Shown: positions 7,950 to 15,015 of the stretch, piece after piece
Position numbering within the stretch: the stretch's first letter is position 1
How the letters are laid out: every line of letters starts with the position of its first letter
Assembly: GCA_964467315.1 (NCBI GenBank)
Contig: CAYXSA010000056.1
Span: 1 to 28,456, forward strand
Reading direction: 5' to 3'
Source of the DNA: JAAFIM01 sp964467315
Lineage (GTDB): Bacteria > Bacteroidota > Bacteroidia > Chitinophagales > Saprospiraceae
Length of the DNA: 28,456 bases
The notes under the pieces: model-generated
The model's input: the letters and a program-made list of their open reading frames with translations, nothing else
Told to the model about the DNA's origin: nothing
Databases searched by the model: none
Program-made: the position numbers and the translations under genes

Positions 7950-8327
7950 TTAAGCAGGCTCGAAGCGCATTTCTTGTATGAGATGGCGCTCGGTTTTGAG
8001 TTTGAAAAGAATGTAGACGCGGTAATTTTTGCGCCCTGTGGCGAGTTTGCCGATGAGATAGTTGGAGTTGCCGTCGCGGGTGGAGCCGCTATGCACGAGT
8101 TGGCAGCTTTGCGGTTTGTTTTTAGCGAAGAATTCGCCGACAATCTGCGTGGCTTCTGCCGCAGAAACAAAATGGTCTTTATCGTCGATGGTGATTTCTA
8201 CCCGCGTATCCAAGTGCGTAGCGAGCGCGGCAGCGTTTGCCTGCTGTATCGCCTGTAAGACGGCGGAGTAATTGGGCTGCCCAAACAGCAGCGTAGAGGC
8301 TAAAAGAGAAAAAAGTAGCGTTTTCAT
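7950..8327 (-). CDS. DUF4783 exported protein
   Basis: A small exported protein of 125 residues with a signal peptide (MKTLLFSLLASTLLFGQ, cleavage near residue 17). The rest matches the DUF4783 pattern known from Bacteroidota: VEITIDDKDHFVSAAEATQIVGEFFAKNKPQSC at about 42-74, then YLIGKL and YRVYILFKL strands and a terminal IQEMRF. The fold resembles an NTF2-like cone; the molecular role is not known. It lies 23 bp upstream of pepT and 24 bp downstream of the pseudouridine synthase, tight spacing that suggests co-transcription. Confidence 0.88.
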   Translation of the reverse strand: MKTLLFSLLASTLLFGQPNYSAVLQAIQQANAAALATHLDTRVEITIDDKDHFVSAAEATQIVGEFFAKNKPQSCQLVHSGSTRDGNSNYLIGKLATGRKNYRVYILFKLKTERHLIQEMRFEPA

Positions 8328-8351
8328 TGTGGTTGTTAACTGAAAAAAGGC

Positions 8352-9107
8352 TTATGTAGGCACTATGCGCTGTTGCGTGCTGTCCCATTTGGCGAGCTGC
8401 TGCACGACGGCGCGCAGGTCTTTCGGTAGGGGCGCGCTGAAGGTGGTCGTTTCGTTGGTAGTCGGGTGTACTACCGTCAAACTAAGCGCATGCAGGGGCA
8501 CGCGGCTAAGTAGGGGCTGTTCGTTCTCCCATTTTTTGAGATTAAAGCGGCGCTGCTTTATTTCCGAGAGTTGCAGCCCGTCGCGGCTGCCGTACAAGGG
8601 GTCTACGGCAGGCGGAAAACCGATATGCGCCGCATGCACCCGTATCTGATGCGTGCGCCCCGTGCGCGGCACAAATTCCACCGTCGTAAAATGGCGGAAA
8701 TACTCTATGGCTTTGTATTCTGTCTGCGCGGGTTTTCCCTTTGCTTGCACGCGCATGCTGCCCGCGCGCTGCTCATCGGCGATGAGGGGCGCATCTATCA
8801 GCCCCTGTGCGCCTTCTTCCATGCAGCCCTCTACGAGCATCCAATAGATTTTCTTTGGCGTATGCTCTTGAAACTGCAAACTCAAATGCCTGTGCGCCTC
8901 CGCATTTCGCGCAAAGCAGATAACGCCGCTCGTATCCTTATCCAAGCGATGAACGACGAAAATTTCGCCGTATTGTCGGCGCAGCATATTTTGCAAATTC
9001 GGTATATCCGTGCGAAAACGGTCGGGTATCGTCAGCAAGCCCGCAGGCTTCGATACTATCAGCAAATCCGCGTCTTCGTGTATGATTTCGTATGGTGTTT
9101 TGGACAT
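8352..9107 (-). CDS. RluA-family pseudouridine synthase
   Basis: Converts specific uridines in rRNA or tRNA to pseudouridine in the cytoplasm. The catalytic motif HRLDKDTSG is at 53-61 with Asp56 as nucleophile. KPAGLLTIP at 20-28 and GRTHQIRVHAAHIGFPPAVDPLYG in the last third are family motifs. At 251 residues it lacks the N-terminal S4 domain of RluD/RluC, so the exact target site cannot be assigned. The frame opens at 9107 with a normal start. It follows the PASTA gene after 53 bp; PASTA and RluA-type genes are often neighbours in Bacteroidota, which supports a conserved operon. Confidence 0.94.
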   Translation of the reverse strand: MSKTPYEIIHEDADLLIVSKPAGLLTIPDRFRTDIPNLQNMLRRQYGEIFVVHRLDKDTSGVICFARNAEAHRHLSLQFQEHTPKKIYWMLVEGCMEEGAQGLIDAPLIADEQRAGSMRVQAKGKPAQTEYKAIEYFRHFTTVEFVPRTGRTHQIRVHAAHIGFPPAVDPLYGSRDGLQLSEIKQRRFNLKKWENEQPLLSRVPLHALSLTVVHPTTNETTTFSAPLPKDLRAVVQQLAKWDSTQQRIVPT

Positions 9108-9128
9108 TTTTTGCGTGGTGTTTTAGGT

Positions 9129-9142
9129 ATCATGTATCATGT
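9129..9142. repeat. Short heptamer repeat (TATCATG x2)
   Basis: Two head-to-tail TATCATG units lie in the 53-bp gap between the PASTA gene and the RluA-family gene. The period of 7 bp is the same as in the arrays at 2532 and 10297. It is short enough that chance is possible. Confidence 0.45.
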
Positions 9143-9160
9143 ACCGAATGGATTTTGTGG

Positions 9161-10024
9161 CTAATCGCCCAAGTCCTCGTTCAATTCGCAGGCGCTCGGT
9201 TTCTGTATGCTCAATCGCAACCGCACAGGCGTGCCTGCTTGCTGCATCGTATTGGGCAAAGGGTCTTGATTGATGACAAAAGCCATCGCCGAATCTGCCG
9301 TGCCCGCCTCAAAATTGGACTCCCCCATCACAAATTGCGAACCCTTCACGGCAAGCTCCGCCGCGCTATAGGTCTGACAAAGCAAATCGGGCACAGGGCG
9401 CAGCTTATTGTCCTCGCCCTTATACACAAATATCGTCAGCGTAGAGCCGCGCGGAATTTCCGCAGGACGCGTCGGCTTTTGGATACCTTTCTCGATGCTG
9501 GCTTCGCGGAAAATGATGCGTTCGCCCAAGCGAACTTCGGCTATCGTATTCGTGCCCTTGCCCTCCACGAGCCGCACCTCGCCCACCTTCAAACGCAGAC
9601 CCCGAAAACGCTGCTGCACAATATTCAACTCGTGCCCAATTACCGCATCATAACTTAACTGCACCATCGAAGGCTGCTCGCTATTCACAACCAGATAAAT
9701 CGTGCGGCTCTCTTTCACAAGCTGCCCCGCTATAGGGAACTGCTCCAAGATAGTCCCGCGCGGCTTCGTCTCATCGTCGCGCTCATCGACCACCGTTAGT
9801 TTTAGGCTGCGCGTCGCCAGCAAACGCTCTGCATCGGGTACGCTCAACCCCGTTATTTCAGGCACTTGTATCGTCTCGCCGTGCAGCGTGTAGCTGCTTA
9901 TATACCAAAACAATCCCGTTATCAGCAGCATAAAACTACCAAAAATGAAAACGAGATGCTTCCAAAATACAAAACTCGTAAGGAAATAGTATAGTTCTAT
10001 GAAGAAATTTTTGACCCGTTGCAT
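9161..10024 (-). CDS. Membrane-anchored PASTA-domain protein
   Basis: A 287-residue single-pass membrane protein. A short cytoplasmic N-terminus is followed by a transmembrane helix (about 24-42, LVFIFGSFMLLITGLFWYI) and then three PASTA-type modules: about 50-115 (VPEITGLSVPDAERLLATRSL), a diverged one at about 118-200, and about 203-275 (VPDLLCQTYSAAELAVK). PASTA domains bind peptidoglycan fragments, so a cell-wall sensing or scaffolding role is likely; there is no kinase domain. I choose the start at 10024, although the frame opens at 10081, because a good promoter (10049-10082) lies inside that extension. It is the first gene of the PASTA > RluA > DUF4783 > pepT unit. Confidence 0.92.
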   Translation of the reverse strand: MQRVKNFFIELYYFLTSFVFWKHLVFIFGSFMLLITGLFWYISSYTLHGETIQVPEITGLSVPDAERLLATRSLKLTVVDERDDETKPRGTILEQFPIAGQLVKESRTIYLVVNSEQPSMVQLSYDAVIGHELNIVQQRFRGLRLKVGEVRLVEGKGTNTIAEVRLGERIIFREASIEKGIQKPTRPAEIPRGSTLTIFVYKGEDNKLRPVPDLLCQTYSAAELAVKGSQFVMGESNFEAGTADSAMAFVINQDPLPNTMQQAGTPVRLRLSIQKPSACELNEDLGD

Positions 10025-10048
10025 GGCTTTATTGTTGATATTAGCCGA

Positions 10049-10082
10049 CAAAGTTAGCACTTTTTTATCAATTTCACACAAA
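10049..10082 (-). promoter_or_regulatory. Bacteroidota-type promoter of the PASTA operon
   Basis: On the minus strand TTTG (complement of 10079-10082), a 22-bp spacer and TAACTTTG (complement of 10049-10056) match the Bacteroidota consensus TTG/TTTG...TAnnTTTG, including all fixed positions of the -7 box. The box lies 25 bp upstream of the chosen ATG at 10024. This is the best promoter match I found in the window. Confidence 0.72.
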
Positions 10083-10400
10083 GCGAAAGCCTTAATTCAG
10101 GGGCGGTTTTCTTGGGCGTGCCGCCGCTCCCCGCGCCGCGAAAATCGCGGCGCTTAAAGGTCGCGCCGTCGGGCTATTCGGGGCGTATCCATATCGCCCC
10201 GCTGGGGCGAATGTTGATTCGCCCCTACTATCCCTCACGCAAACGACAAAGCGGGCGGGCGCAAAGAGCGCCCGCCCGCTGGGCAGTATCCTATTAGAAT
10301 GACGAATGACGAATGACGAATGACGAATGATGTACTTTGTGTATAAACCTGATTATTAAGGGCTTATGCGCAAAATTCGTCATTCGTCATTCGTCATTCG
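10083..10400. other. Intergenic region of repeats only
   Basis: No gene. From left to right it holds element copy 4 (10114-10240), its companion hairpin (10251-10279, GCGGGCGGGCGC-AAAGA-GCGCCCGCCCGC) and a heptameric inverted repeat (10297-10406). The single-copy remainder is short. Open frames crossing it are products of the GC-rich hairpins. Confidence 0.75.
10114..10240 (-). repeat. Dispersed three-way-junction element, copy 4
   Basis: On the minus strand: GCGTGAGGGATAG, TA, arm 2 (GGGGCG...ATTCGCCCC, nested, ending ATACGCCCC), GA, ATAGCCCGAC and arm 3, then GGCACGCCC and AAGAAAA toward the PASTA gene. Arm 2 is closely related to that of copy 3, with compensating differences. Arm 3 shares GCGACCTTTAAGCGCC and GGCGCGGGGAG with copy 6 but its base pairs less well than in other copies. 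A perfect 12-bp hairpin at 10251-10279 precedes the GCGTG end. Confidence 0.83.
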
Positions 10401-10406
10401 TCATTC
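10297..10406. repeat. Perfect 32-bp inverted repeat of GAATGAC heptamers
   Basis: The left arm (10297-10328) is four and a half GAATGAC units; the right arm (10375-10406) is its exact reverse complement, with a 46-nt spacer of unrelated A+T-rich sequence. The right arm overlaps the last two codons and the TGA stop (10401-10403) of the DUF4349 gene; the stop is itself part of a heptamer unit. The transcript could form a 32-bp stem directly after the stop codon, protecting the 3' end or helping termination. Its shape also fits a MITE-like element. Confidence 0.88.
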
Positions 10407-11450
10407 TTTTGTGCGGCGAGTTTGCTGTATAAGTTGCTGTTGCGCAGCATAAACTTGCTGCTGTTCGCGCAGGGCACGACGGCGGGCGGAGCGGCGCGCA
10501 AGCACCATAATCAGCAGAAAAACAGCGCCAATAGAGATATAAACCCAATACTTGGCTCCCTGCAAAATCGTGGACTTGAAATGTGCCCAACCGTTTTGGG
10601 CATTCGTCGTAAATTGCTCGCTAAAATTCGCCTGCTGTGTCGAGGGTTGCTGCAAATCTTGGTAGATGCTCAGCGTGATGGTCGAGTACAAGGTTTTTTG
10701 CTGCAATAGCTGCGTCGTGCGCTGCAAAGCCTGCATCTCTTCATACAAGGCATCGAGTTGCTGCTGTATGGGCAAAATATCGCTTGCCTTAGAGCCTTGT
10801 GCGCGCAACATCTCTTGCAGGCGCTTTTGGGCGACGCGTTTAGCCTCCAAGCGTGCTTGTACGCTGCTCCAAGATACCGACAAATCCTCTCGCCAAGTCG
10901 TTTTTTCGCGCAAGACCATCGCCATATCGCGCAATGCGTCGAGCATAGCGGGATAGTTTTTGGTAGGCACTTGCAGGGTGAAGGTATTTTGTAGTTTATG
11001 CTCGCTAAATTTTTCGGCTTCGGCAGCGATGATAGCCTCGTTTTGAGCGGCGAGATTGCGTATTTTATTGCGCGAAGATTCGTATTCGCGCACGCCCATC
11101 AGCATCGCGGCATTCTCTACCCAAATATCTTTCGGTAGGGCGCTATTGCTGCTGTCGATGCTTGGCAGTATAGACAAGAGCGAATCGGGCTGCGTTACTA
11201 AGATCTTTTGCTGTACGTTTTGCGGCAGGCGAGCAATTTGGCGGGCGAGGCGGGCGGTAGCATCGTCTTCGGGGGCAAGCTGCTGCAAGCTGCCCACTAA
11301 GCGCGAAAAATCGGCAAGCATTGCAGAATCCGCCTGCGTACGCGCCGTCTGCTCGGCGACGAGGGCAGCGTCTATGGGCGCTTCACAAGCCGAAAGCAGG
11401 AAGCCCAAAAACGCAAACGCAAAAACATTAGGTAGATTAAAAAGGCGCAT
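10401..11450 (-). CDS. DUF4349 lipoprotein
   Basis: A 349-residue lipoprotein: the lipobox LLSAC puts the acylated cysteine at residue 22. Residues about 105-295 form the DUF4349 region (ENAAMLMGVREYESSRNKI..., NTFTLQVPTKNYPAMLDALRDM, then a long helical hairpin and YSTITLSIYQ). A transmembrane helix at about 302-322 (YWVYISIGAVFLLIMVLARR) is followed by a basic, Gln-rich cytoplasmic tail, as in other members. The function is not known. A coiled coil at about 205-260 suggests oligomerisation. It is a single gene; the heptamer inverted repeat starts at its stop codon. Confidence 0.9.
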   Translation of the reverse strand: MRLFNLPNVFAFAFLGFLLSACEAPIDAALVAEQTARTQADSAMLADFSRLVGSLQQLAPEDDATARLARQIARLPQNVQQKILVTQPDSLLSILPSIDSSNSALPKDIWVENAAMLMGVREYESSRNKIRNLAAQNEAIIAAEAEKFSEHKLQNTFTLQVPTKNYPAMLDALRDMAMVLREKTTWREDLSVSWSSVQARLEAKRVAQKRLQEMLRAQGSKASDILPIQQQLDALYEEMQALQRTTQLLQQKTLYSTITLSIYQDLQQPSTQQANFSEQFTTNAQNGWAHFKSTILQGAKYWVYISIGAVFLLIMVLARRSARRRALREQQQVYAAQQQLIQQTRRTKE

Positions 11451-11806
11451 AAACGGAAAATAGTCGAACGGTGTCGGTCAGGAAGATATGTATCAAATGC
11501 AAGCAATGCGTATATAACTGAAAAAGCCGCCAAAATTAGTAAAGTTTTGCGCTGTCTGCGTATTTTGCGCGATAAAATAATCTGTGCCGCCCCAATAGCG
11601 CACAAAAAGCTGCTCTACCTGCGTGAGGGATAGAAGCGGAACCAGCGCGCACGGCGCGCTGATGGAGCGGATAGCCCGACCGCCGCGCTTGTAGAGCCGT
11701 AGCATGCTACGGCTCCGCCTGCCGCCCTTTGCGGCAGGCGAAAGCGCGGCGGGCACGCCCAAAAAAAATCTCCAAAACCAACCCAAGCGCCCCAATCATA
11801 AACCTA
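11451..11806. other. Intergenic region between divergent genes
   Basis: This lies between the divergently transcribed DUF4349 and methyltransferase genes. It holds about 170 bp of unremarkable sequence (11451-11620), in which I found no convincing promoter, and then element copy 5 (11621-11760) with its A-run. A minus-strand frame of about 40 codons (11493-11620) has no recognisable similarity and I do not call it. Confidence 0.65.
11621..11760 (+). repeat. Dispersed three-way-junction element, copy 5
   Basis: GCGTGAGGGATAG at 11621, ATAGCCCGACC at about 11672, GGGCACGCCC at 11751-11760, then eight A residues; the methyltransferase ATG is 46 bp further. Arm 2 is of the AGCGGAACCAGC type (also in copies 7 and 10) with CAGCGCGC/GCGCGCTG pairing. 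Arm 3 is closed by an 11-bp stem (CCGCCGCGCTT/AAGCGCGGCGG) that encloses the AGCCGTAGCATGCTACGGCT palindrome at 11695-11714, found in arm 2 elsewhere, and a GCCTGCCGC/GCGGCAGGC hairpin. Confidence 0.88.
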
Positions 11807-13234
11807 ATGGCATTACCAGAGGCTTTTTTGCGAAATATGCAGTCCCTTTTGCCAGAAGCGGCAGCATGGGAGGCATTTCAGGCTGCTTTACTCGCGCCGC
11901 CGCCTACTTCCCTGCGTTTGCAGCCGCTGAAAAACGGCGAAAATTTGCCCGCGATAGGCGGGAGCGAAGATTGGGAGCAGGTCGCTTGGGCGGAATGGGG
12001 GCGTTATTTGCCTTCGCGCCCTTCCTTTACGCGCGACCCGCTTTTTCATGCGGGGGCGTATTATGTGCAGGAGGCGAGTTCGATGTTTTTGGAGCGCATC
12101 TGGCGGGAGGCGATAGAGGAGGCGCAAAAAACAAGTGCAGCGCCCCTTGCTGTCTTGGATTTGTGTGCAGCGCCAGGCGGAAAAAGCAGCCATGCGCTTA
12201 GCCTGCTGCCCGAAAATTCGCTCTTGGTTTGCAATGAAATTAACGACAATCGGGCGCAAATTCTCGCCGAAAACCTACAAAAATGGGGCAGCGGCAACCC
12301 GCTCGTTTGCCAAAATACCCCGCAGCAGCTTTCGGAAGCGCTGCCCAATTTTTTCGATATTATCTTAGTCGATGCGCCCTGTTCGGGGGAGGGAATGTTC
12401 CGAAAAGACCCCAATAGCATTTTGGAATGGTCGCCCAAAGCGGTAGAGCATTGCGTGCAGCGGCAGCGCGATATTTTGCGCTCGGCTTGGGCGATGCTGC
12501 GCGCGGGCGGGCTGCTGATTTATAGCACCTGCACCTACAACCGCGCCGAAAATGAAGAAAATCTACTTTGGTTCTGCGCGCAAACAGGGGCAAAACCGAT
12601 GTCCCTCACCCAAGATGCGGCGGCTTTGCCCTATCTCGGCCTGCAAGTGGAGGAAGCCGAAAACGGGCTAACAGGCTATCGCTTTTATCCGCATAAAATA
12701 CGCGGCGAAGGCTTTTTTGCGAGCTTTCTGCGCAAGGAAACAGGCGAAGCAGAGCGCGATAATCCGCCCAAGTCGCGGCAAAAATCGCCCCTCGCATGGC
12801 TCGGAAAAAAACAAAGCAGCCTTTGCGGGCATTTGTTGCAAGATGCGCCGCGTTGGCTTTGGTTGGAGCATCGGGGCATGTACCGCGCCTTCGATAAGAC
12901 TTGGGGCGACTGGTATGCGCATTTTTACGAGCGCCTGCGGGTCGTGTACGCGGGCATATCGGTAGCCGATGTTTTGCCGCGCGAAGAGCTGCGCCCGCAG
13001 CACGCATTGGCGCTACATACTGCCGCCGAAGGTGCAGCCTTTGAGTCGCTGGAATTGGATTTGCAGCAGGCGCAGTCTTTCTTGCGCTTGGCAGATTTTG
13101 AATTGGCGGAAAATGCGCCGCGCGGCTGGCTGCGGGCGGTTTATCAGGGTCGGGCTTTGGGCTGGCTGAAAAATTTGGGCAATCGGCACAACAATTACTA
13201 TCCCAAAAATTGGCGTATACGCATGGACTTGTAA
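11807..13234 (+). CDS. RsmF-like rRNA m5C methyltransferase
   Basis: A SAM-dependent cytosine-C5 methyltransferase of the NOL1/NOP2/Sun family, 475 residues, expected to methylate rRNA. The SAM site DLCAAPGGKS is at 118-127. The two family cysteines are present: Cys192 in APCSGEG (releases the product) and Cys242 in STCTYN (nucleophile). The C-terminal third (about 330-475) is the RsmF-type RNA-binding extension, ending with GWLKNLGNRHNNYYPKNWRIR. The precise base cannot be assigned. The start at 11807 is preferred over 11729 because the extra 26 residues translate element copy 5. It is the only complete plus-strand gene, and it converges on the papain-like protease gene. Confidence 0.94.
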   Translation: MALPEAFLRNMQSLLPEAAAWEAFQAALLAPPPTSLRLQPLKNGENLPAIGGSEDWEQVAWAEWGRYLPSRPSFTRDPLFHAGAYYVQEASSMFLERIWREAIEEAQKTSAAPLAVLDLCAAPGGKSSHALSLLPENSLLVCNEINDNRAQILAENLQKWGSGNPLVCQNTPQQLSEALPNFFDIILVDAPCSGEGMFRKDPNSILEWSPKAVEHCVQRQRDILRSAWAMLRAGGLLIYSTCTYNRAENEENLLWFCAQTGAKPMSLTQDAAALPYLGLQVEEAENGLTGYRFYPHKIRGEGFFASFLRKETGEAERDNPPKSRQKSPLAWLGKKQSSLCGHLLQDAPRWLWLEHRGMYRAFDKTWGDWYAHFYERLRVVYAGISVADVLPREELRPQHALALHTAAEGAAFESLELDLQQAQSFLRLADFELAENAPRGWLRAVYQGRALGWLKNLGNRHNNYYPKNWRIRMDL

Positions 13235-13241
13235 ACGCGAA

Positions 13242-13281
13242 AAACCGCATAACTTCGCTTGGGGGCTTAGTTATGCGGTTT
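13242..13281. terminator. Bidirectional terminator between convergent genes
   Basis: A perfect 12-bp stem (AAACCGCATAAC at 13242-13253, GTTATGCGGTTT at 13270-13281) with a 16-nt loop lies between the convergent methyltransferase and protease genes. On the minus strand GCGGTTTTTCG gives a T-run for the protease transcript; on the plus strand the tail is the weaker TTTGTGTG. It most likely serves both genes. Confidence 0.75.
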
Positions 13282-13311
13282 GTGTGCGGGTGAAAGCGGC
13301 AAGAGGCTTGC

Positions 13312-14769
13312 TTACTCCGTGTGCTCCAACTCCGTGATGATGGCTACGACGGTTTTGCTTTTGCCTTTGGCGTTGAAGCTCATGCGACCTTTGTTATCAT
13401 ATTTTACTTCTGCGTCTTTCATCAGTTTGCTGCCTAAGACGGCTTCTACCTTTTGTTTGAAAGTTAGGCGGGCGCTTTGCTGTTTGATGGCGCTTTGTAT
13501 TTCTTCGATATTTAGTTGCTCTTTGGAGTAGAGGACGCAGAAATAATCCGTGCCTACGTTGTTATCCATGCGGACATGGTGCTCTTCGCTGGGAATGGCG
13601 ACTTCGTTGCGTTTGTAAGAGAGGTAGGGGCTGATTTCGGGTTTGTGGGGAAAAATTTGGTAGGTTTTTCCTGTGCCATCGCTGCCGAAGGCATAGACGT
13701 AGGCGGCTTCGTTGTTGCTGATGAAAACGCGGAAGCGCGTACCAGAGCGATAGGCGCGGTCGATGCGGAAGGTGTTGTTGCTTTGTAGGTTTGCCTTCAT
13801 TTCTTGCCCATTGTCGACGACGATGCGGAAAGAGCCAGAGAGGACATTGTCGGTTACGGTGGTATTGTTGTTATTGCCGCCGTTATTGTTGTTGCCGCCT
13901 GCGGGGCCTTGTAACTCGAATGCCTGATAGACGAAATCGGCAAAATCGTTGTAGCGTATCCAGACGTATCCGCCACCGCCCCAGCTAGCGCCCCAGCTAT
14001 TTTGTACCTCGAAAGCGCCGCCGTACTTGTCATCGTCATAGCCTACAACGCACATTGCGTGTCTGCCGTGTGCGTGGGTAGAGCCGTCGGATACTTTTTC
14101 TTTGGGATACCAAACGTCGCCTGTCGGATAGAAGAAGGAATTGGGGCAAATCATAGAGATAACGACGGGGTTGCCGTTGCTAAGGCTCATTTTCATCGCC
14201 TCTACGCGCTGCTTGGAGGTTTTGTAGATGCTTTCGTCCCAAAGGCGGCTGTAGCCTTTAATTTTATGCTTTTTGGCAGCGTCCCAAGCCGATTGTGGTA
14301 TGGTGGAAACATCGCCAGGGCAGTGCGTAGTAAAGTCCTTGAGGTAGGGGATACCTTGGTCTTGCATATTTTTGATGACCTCCGACGTGAACGCGCCCCA
14401 GCATCTGCTGTTGGTGGTGGTGATGCGGTAGATGAAGCCATAGGAATAAATCAGCTCCTTTATTTTGGCTTTGTCGGTTACGCCCAAGCGTTTGGCTTCG
14501 AGGATGGTACGTGCAGCATAGCCGCAAGCCCAAGCCGTGCAGGTGCCATAGTCGCCCTGACTGCCTGGCGTGGGAGCCCACTGTTTTACGGAGGCTTTGG
14601 AGGACATATCGCGGTACAGTCCGCTGGTTTGCGGAGCGCGCACGGGGAGTTCTTCGTAGAAGGGGTCGGGCTCATCGGGCAACCCCATGCCGAAGGGCGG
14701 CGTTTGCGCCATAGCACTATTCCAGCAAAGACCCAAAAGAACAAAAGAGGAGAGCAGTATATGTTTCAT
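13312..14769 (-). CDS. Secreted papain-like (C1) cysteine protease
   Basis: A 485-residue exported protein. Signal peptide 1-21 (cleavage AMA-Q), a short propeptide-like stretch to about 60, then a C1 peptidase domain at about 60-285 with oxyanion Gln71, nucleophile Cys77 (GSQGDYGTCTAW), His237 (GRHAMCVVGYDD) and Asn257 (QNSWGASWGGGGY). A Gly/Asn linker (292-305, GGNNNNGGNNNN) leads to a C-terminal beta domain (about 310-430) resembling DUF4384 (FRVFISNNEAAYVYAF...YQIFPH), a module often attached to bacterial caspase-like proteins. The last 50 residues are basic. The probable location is periplasm or outside. Its 5' neighbour on the same strand encodes a caspase-like protein, but 246 bp and an element copy separate them, so a joint operon is uncertain. 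Confidence 0.93.
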   Translation of the reverse strand: MKHILLSSFVLLGLCWNSAMAQTPPFGMGLPDEPDPFYEELPVRAPQTSGLYRDMSSKASVKQWAPTPGSQGDYGTCTAWACGYAARTILEAKRLGVTDKAKIKELIYSYGFIYRITTTNSRCWGAFTSEVIKNMQDQGIPYLKDFTTHCPGDVSTIPQSAWDAAKKHKIKGYSRLWDESIYKTSKQRVEAMKMSLSNGNPVVISMICPNSFFYPTGDVWYPKEKVSDGSTHAHGRHAMCVVGYDDDKYGGAFEVQNSWGASWGGGGYVWIRYNDFADFVYQAFELQGPAGGNNNNGGNNNNTTVTDNVLSGSFRIVVDNGQEMKANLQSNNTFRIDRAYRSGTRFRVFISNNEAAYVYAFGSDGTGKTYQIFPHKPEISPYLSYKRNEVAIPSEEHHVRMDNNVGTDYFCVLYSKEQLNIEEIQSAIKQQSARLTFKQKVEAVLGSKLMKDAEVKYDNKGRMSFNAKGKSKTVVAIITELEHTE

Positions 14770-14886
14770 ATGGAATGACGAATGTTAGGAATTTTTTTGG
14801 CACACAGATTTACGCAGATATCGACGGATATTCGCGGATTTTTATGAGCGGTATGCGCCGCCCTTTGCGGCGCATACGCCATATTT
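14770..14886. other. Intergenic heptamer relic and GGATNTNCGC-type repeat
   Basis: Directly upstream of the protease ATG is GGAATGACGAATG, a relic of the heptamer family. At 14805-14841 follows a run of related short units (AGATTTACGCAGAT, CGACGGAT, TTCGCGGATT) of the kind scattered between genes in many bacteria. At 14851-14877 is a perfect 11-bp hairpin (GTATGCGCCGC/GCGGCGCATAC) next to element copy 6. No gene is seen. Confidence 0.6.
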
Positions 14887-15006
14887 GCGTGAGGGATAGT
14901 AGGGGCAGACCGATGTGTCTGCCCTTTTGGGCAGCACAAGGCTGCCCCGAATAGCCCGACCCTGCGACCTTTAAGCGCCTTTAGGCGCGGGGAGTAGGGG
15001 CACGCC
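14887..15006 (+). repeat. Dispersed three-way-junction element, copy 6
   Basis: GCGTGAGGGATAG at 14887, GAATAGCCCGACC at about 14948, GGGGCACGCC to 15006, then ATAAAAAAA and the stop codon of the caspase-like gene (15016-15018). Arm 2 is GGGGCAG...CTGCCCC with an inner CTGCCC/GGGCAG hairpin. Arm 3 contains GCGCC-TTTA-GGCGC and shares its sequence with copy 4. A companion hairpin precedes it at 14851-14877. Confidence 0.86.
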
Positions 15007-15015
15007 ATAAAAAAA

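Noticed and set aside
11493..11795. Minus-strand 100-codon open frame
   Set aside because: Most of it translates element copy 5; the remaining 40 residues have no recognisable similarity and no start of their own.
13242..13281. Operator palindrome
   Set aside because: It is a perfect inverted repeat, but it lies between two convergent stop codons and is flanked by T-runs, so a terminator explains it better.
14002..14778. Plus-strand 258-codon open frame
   Set aside because: It lies wholly antisense to the papain-like protease, whose catalytic residues and signal peptide are clear; the antisense product shows no family pattern.
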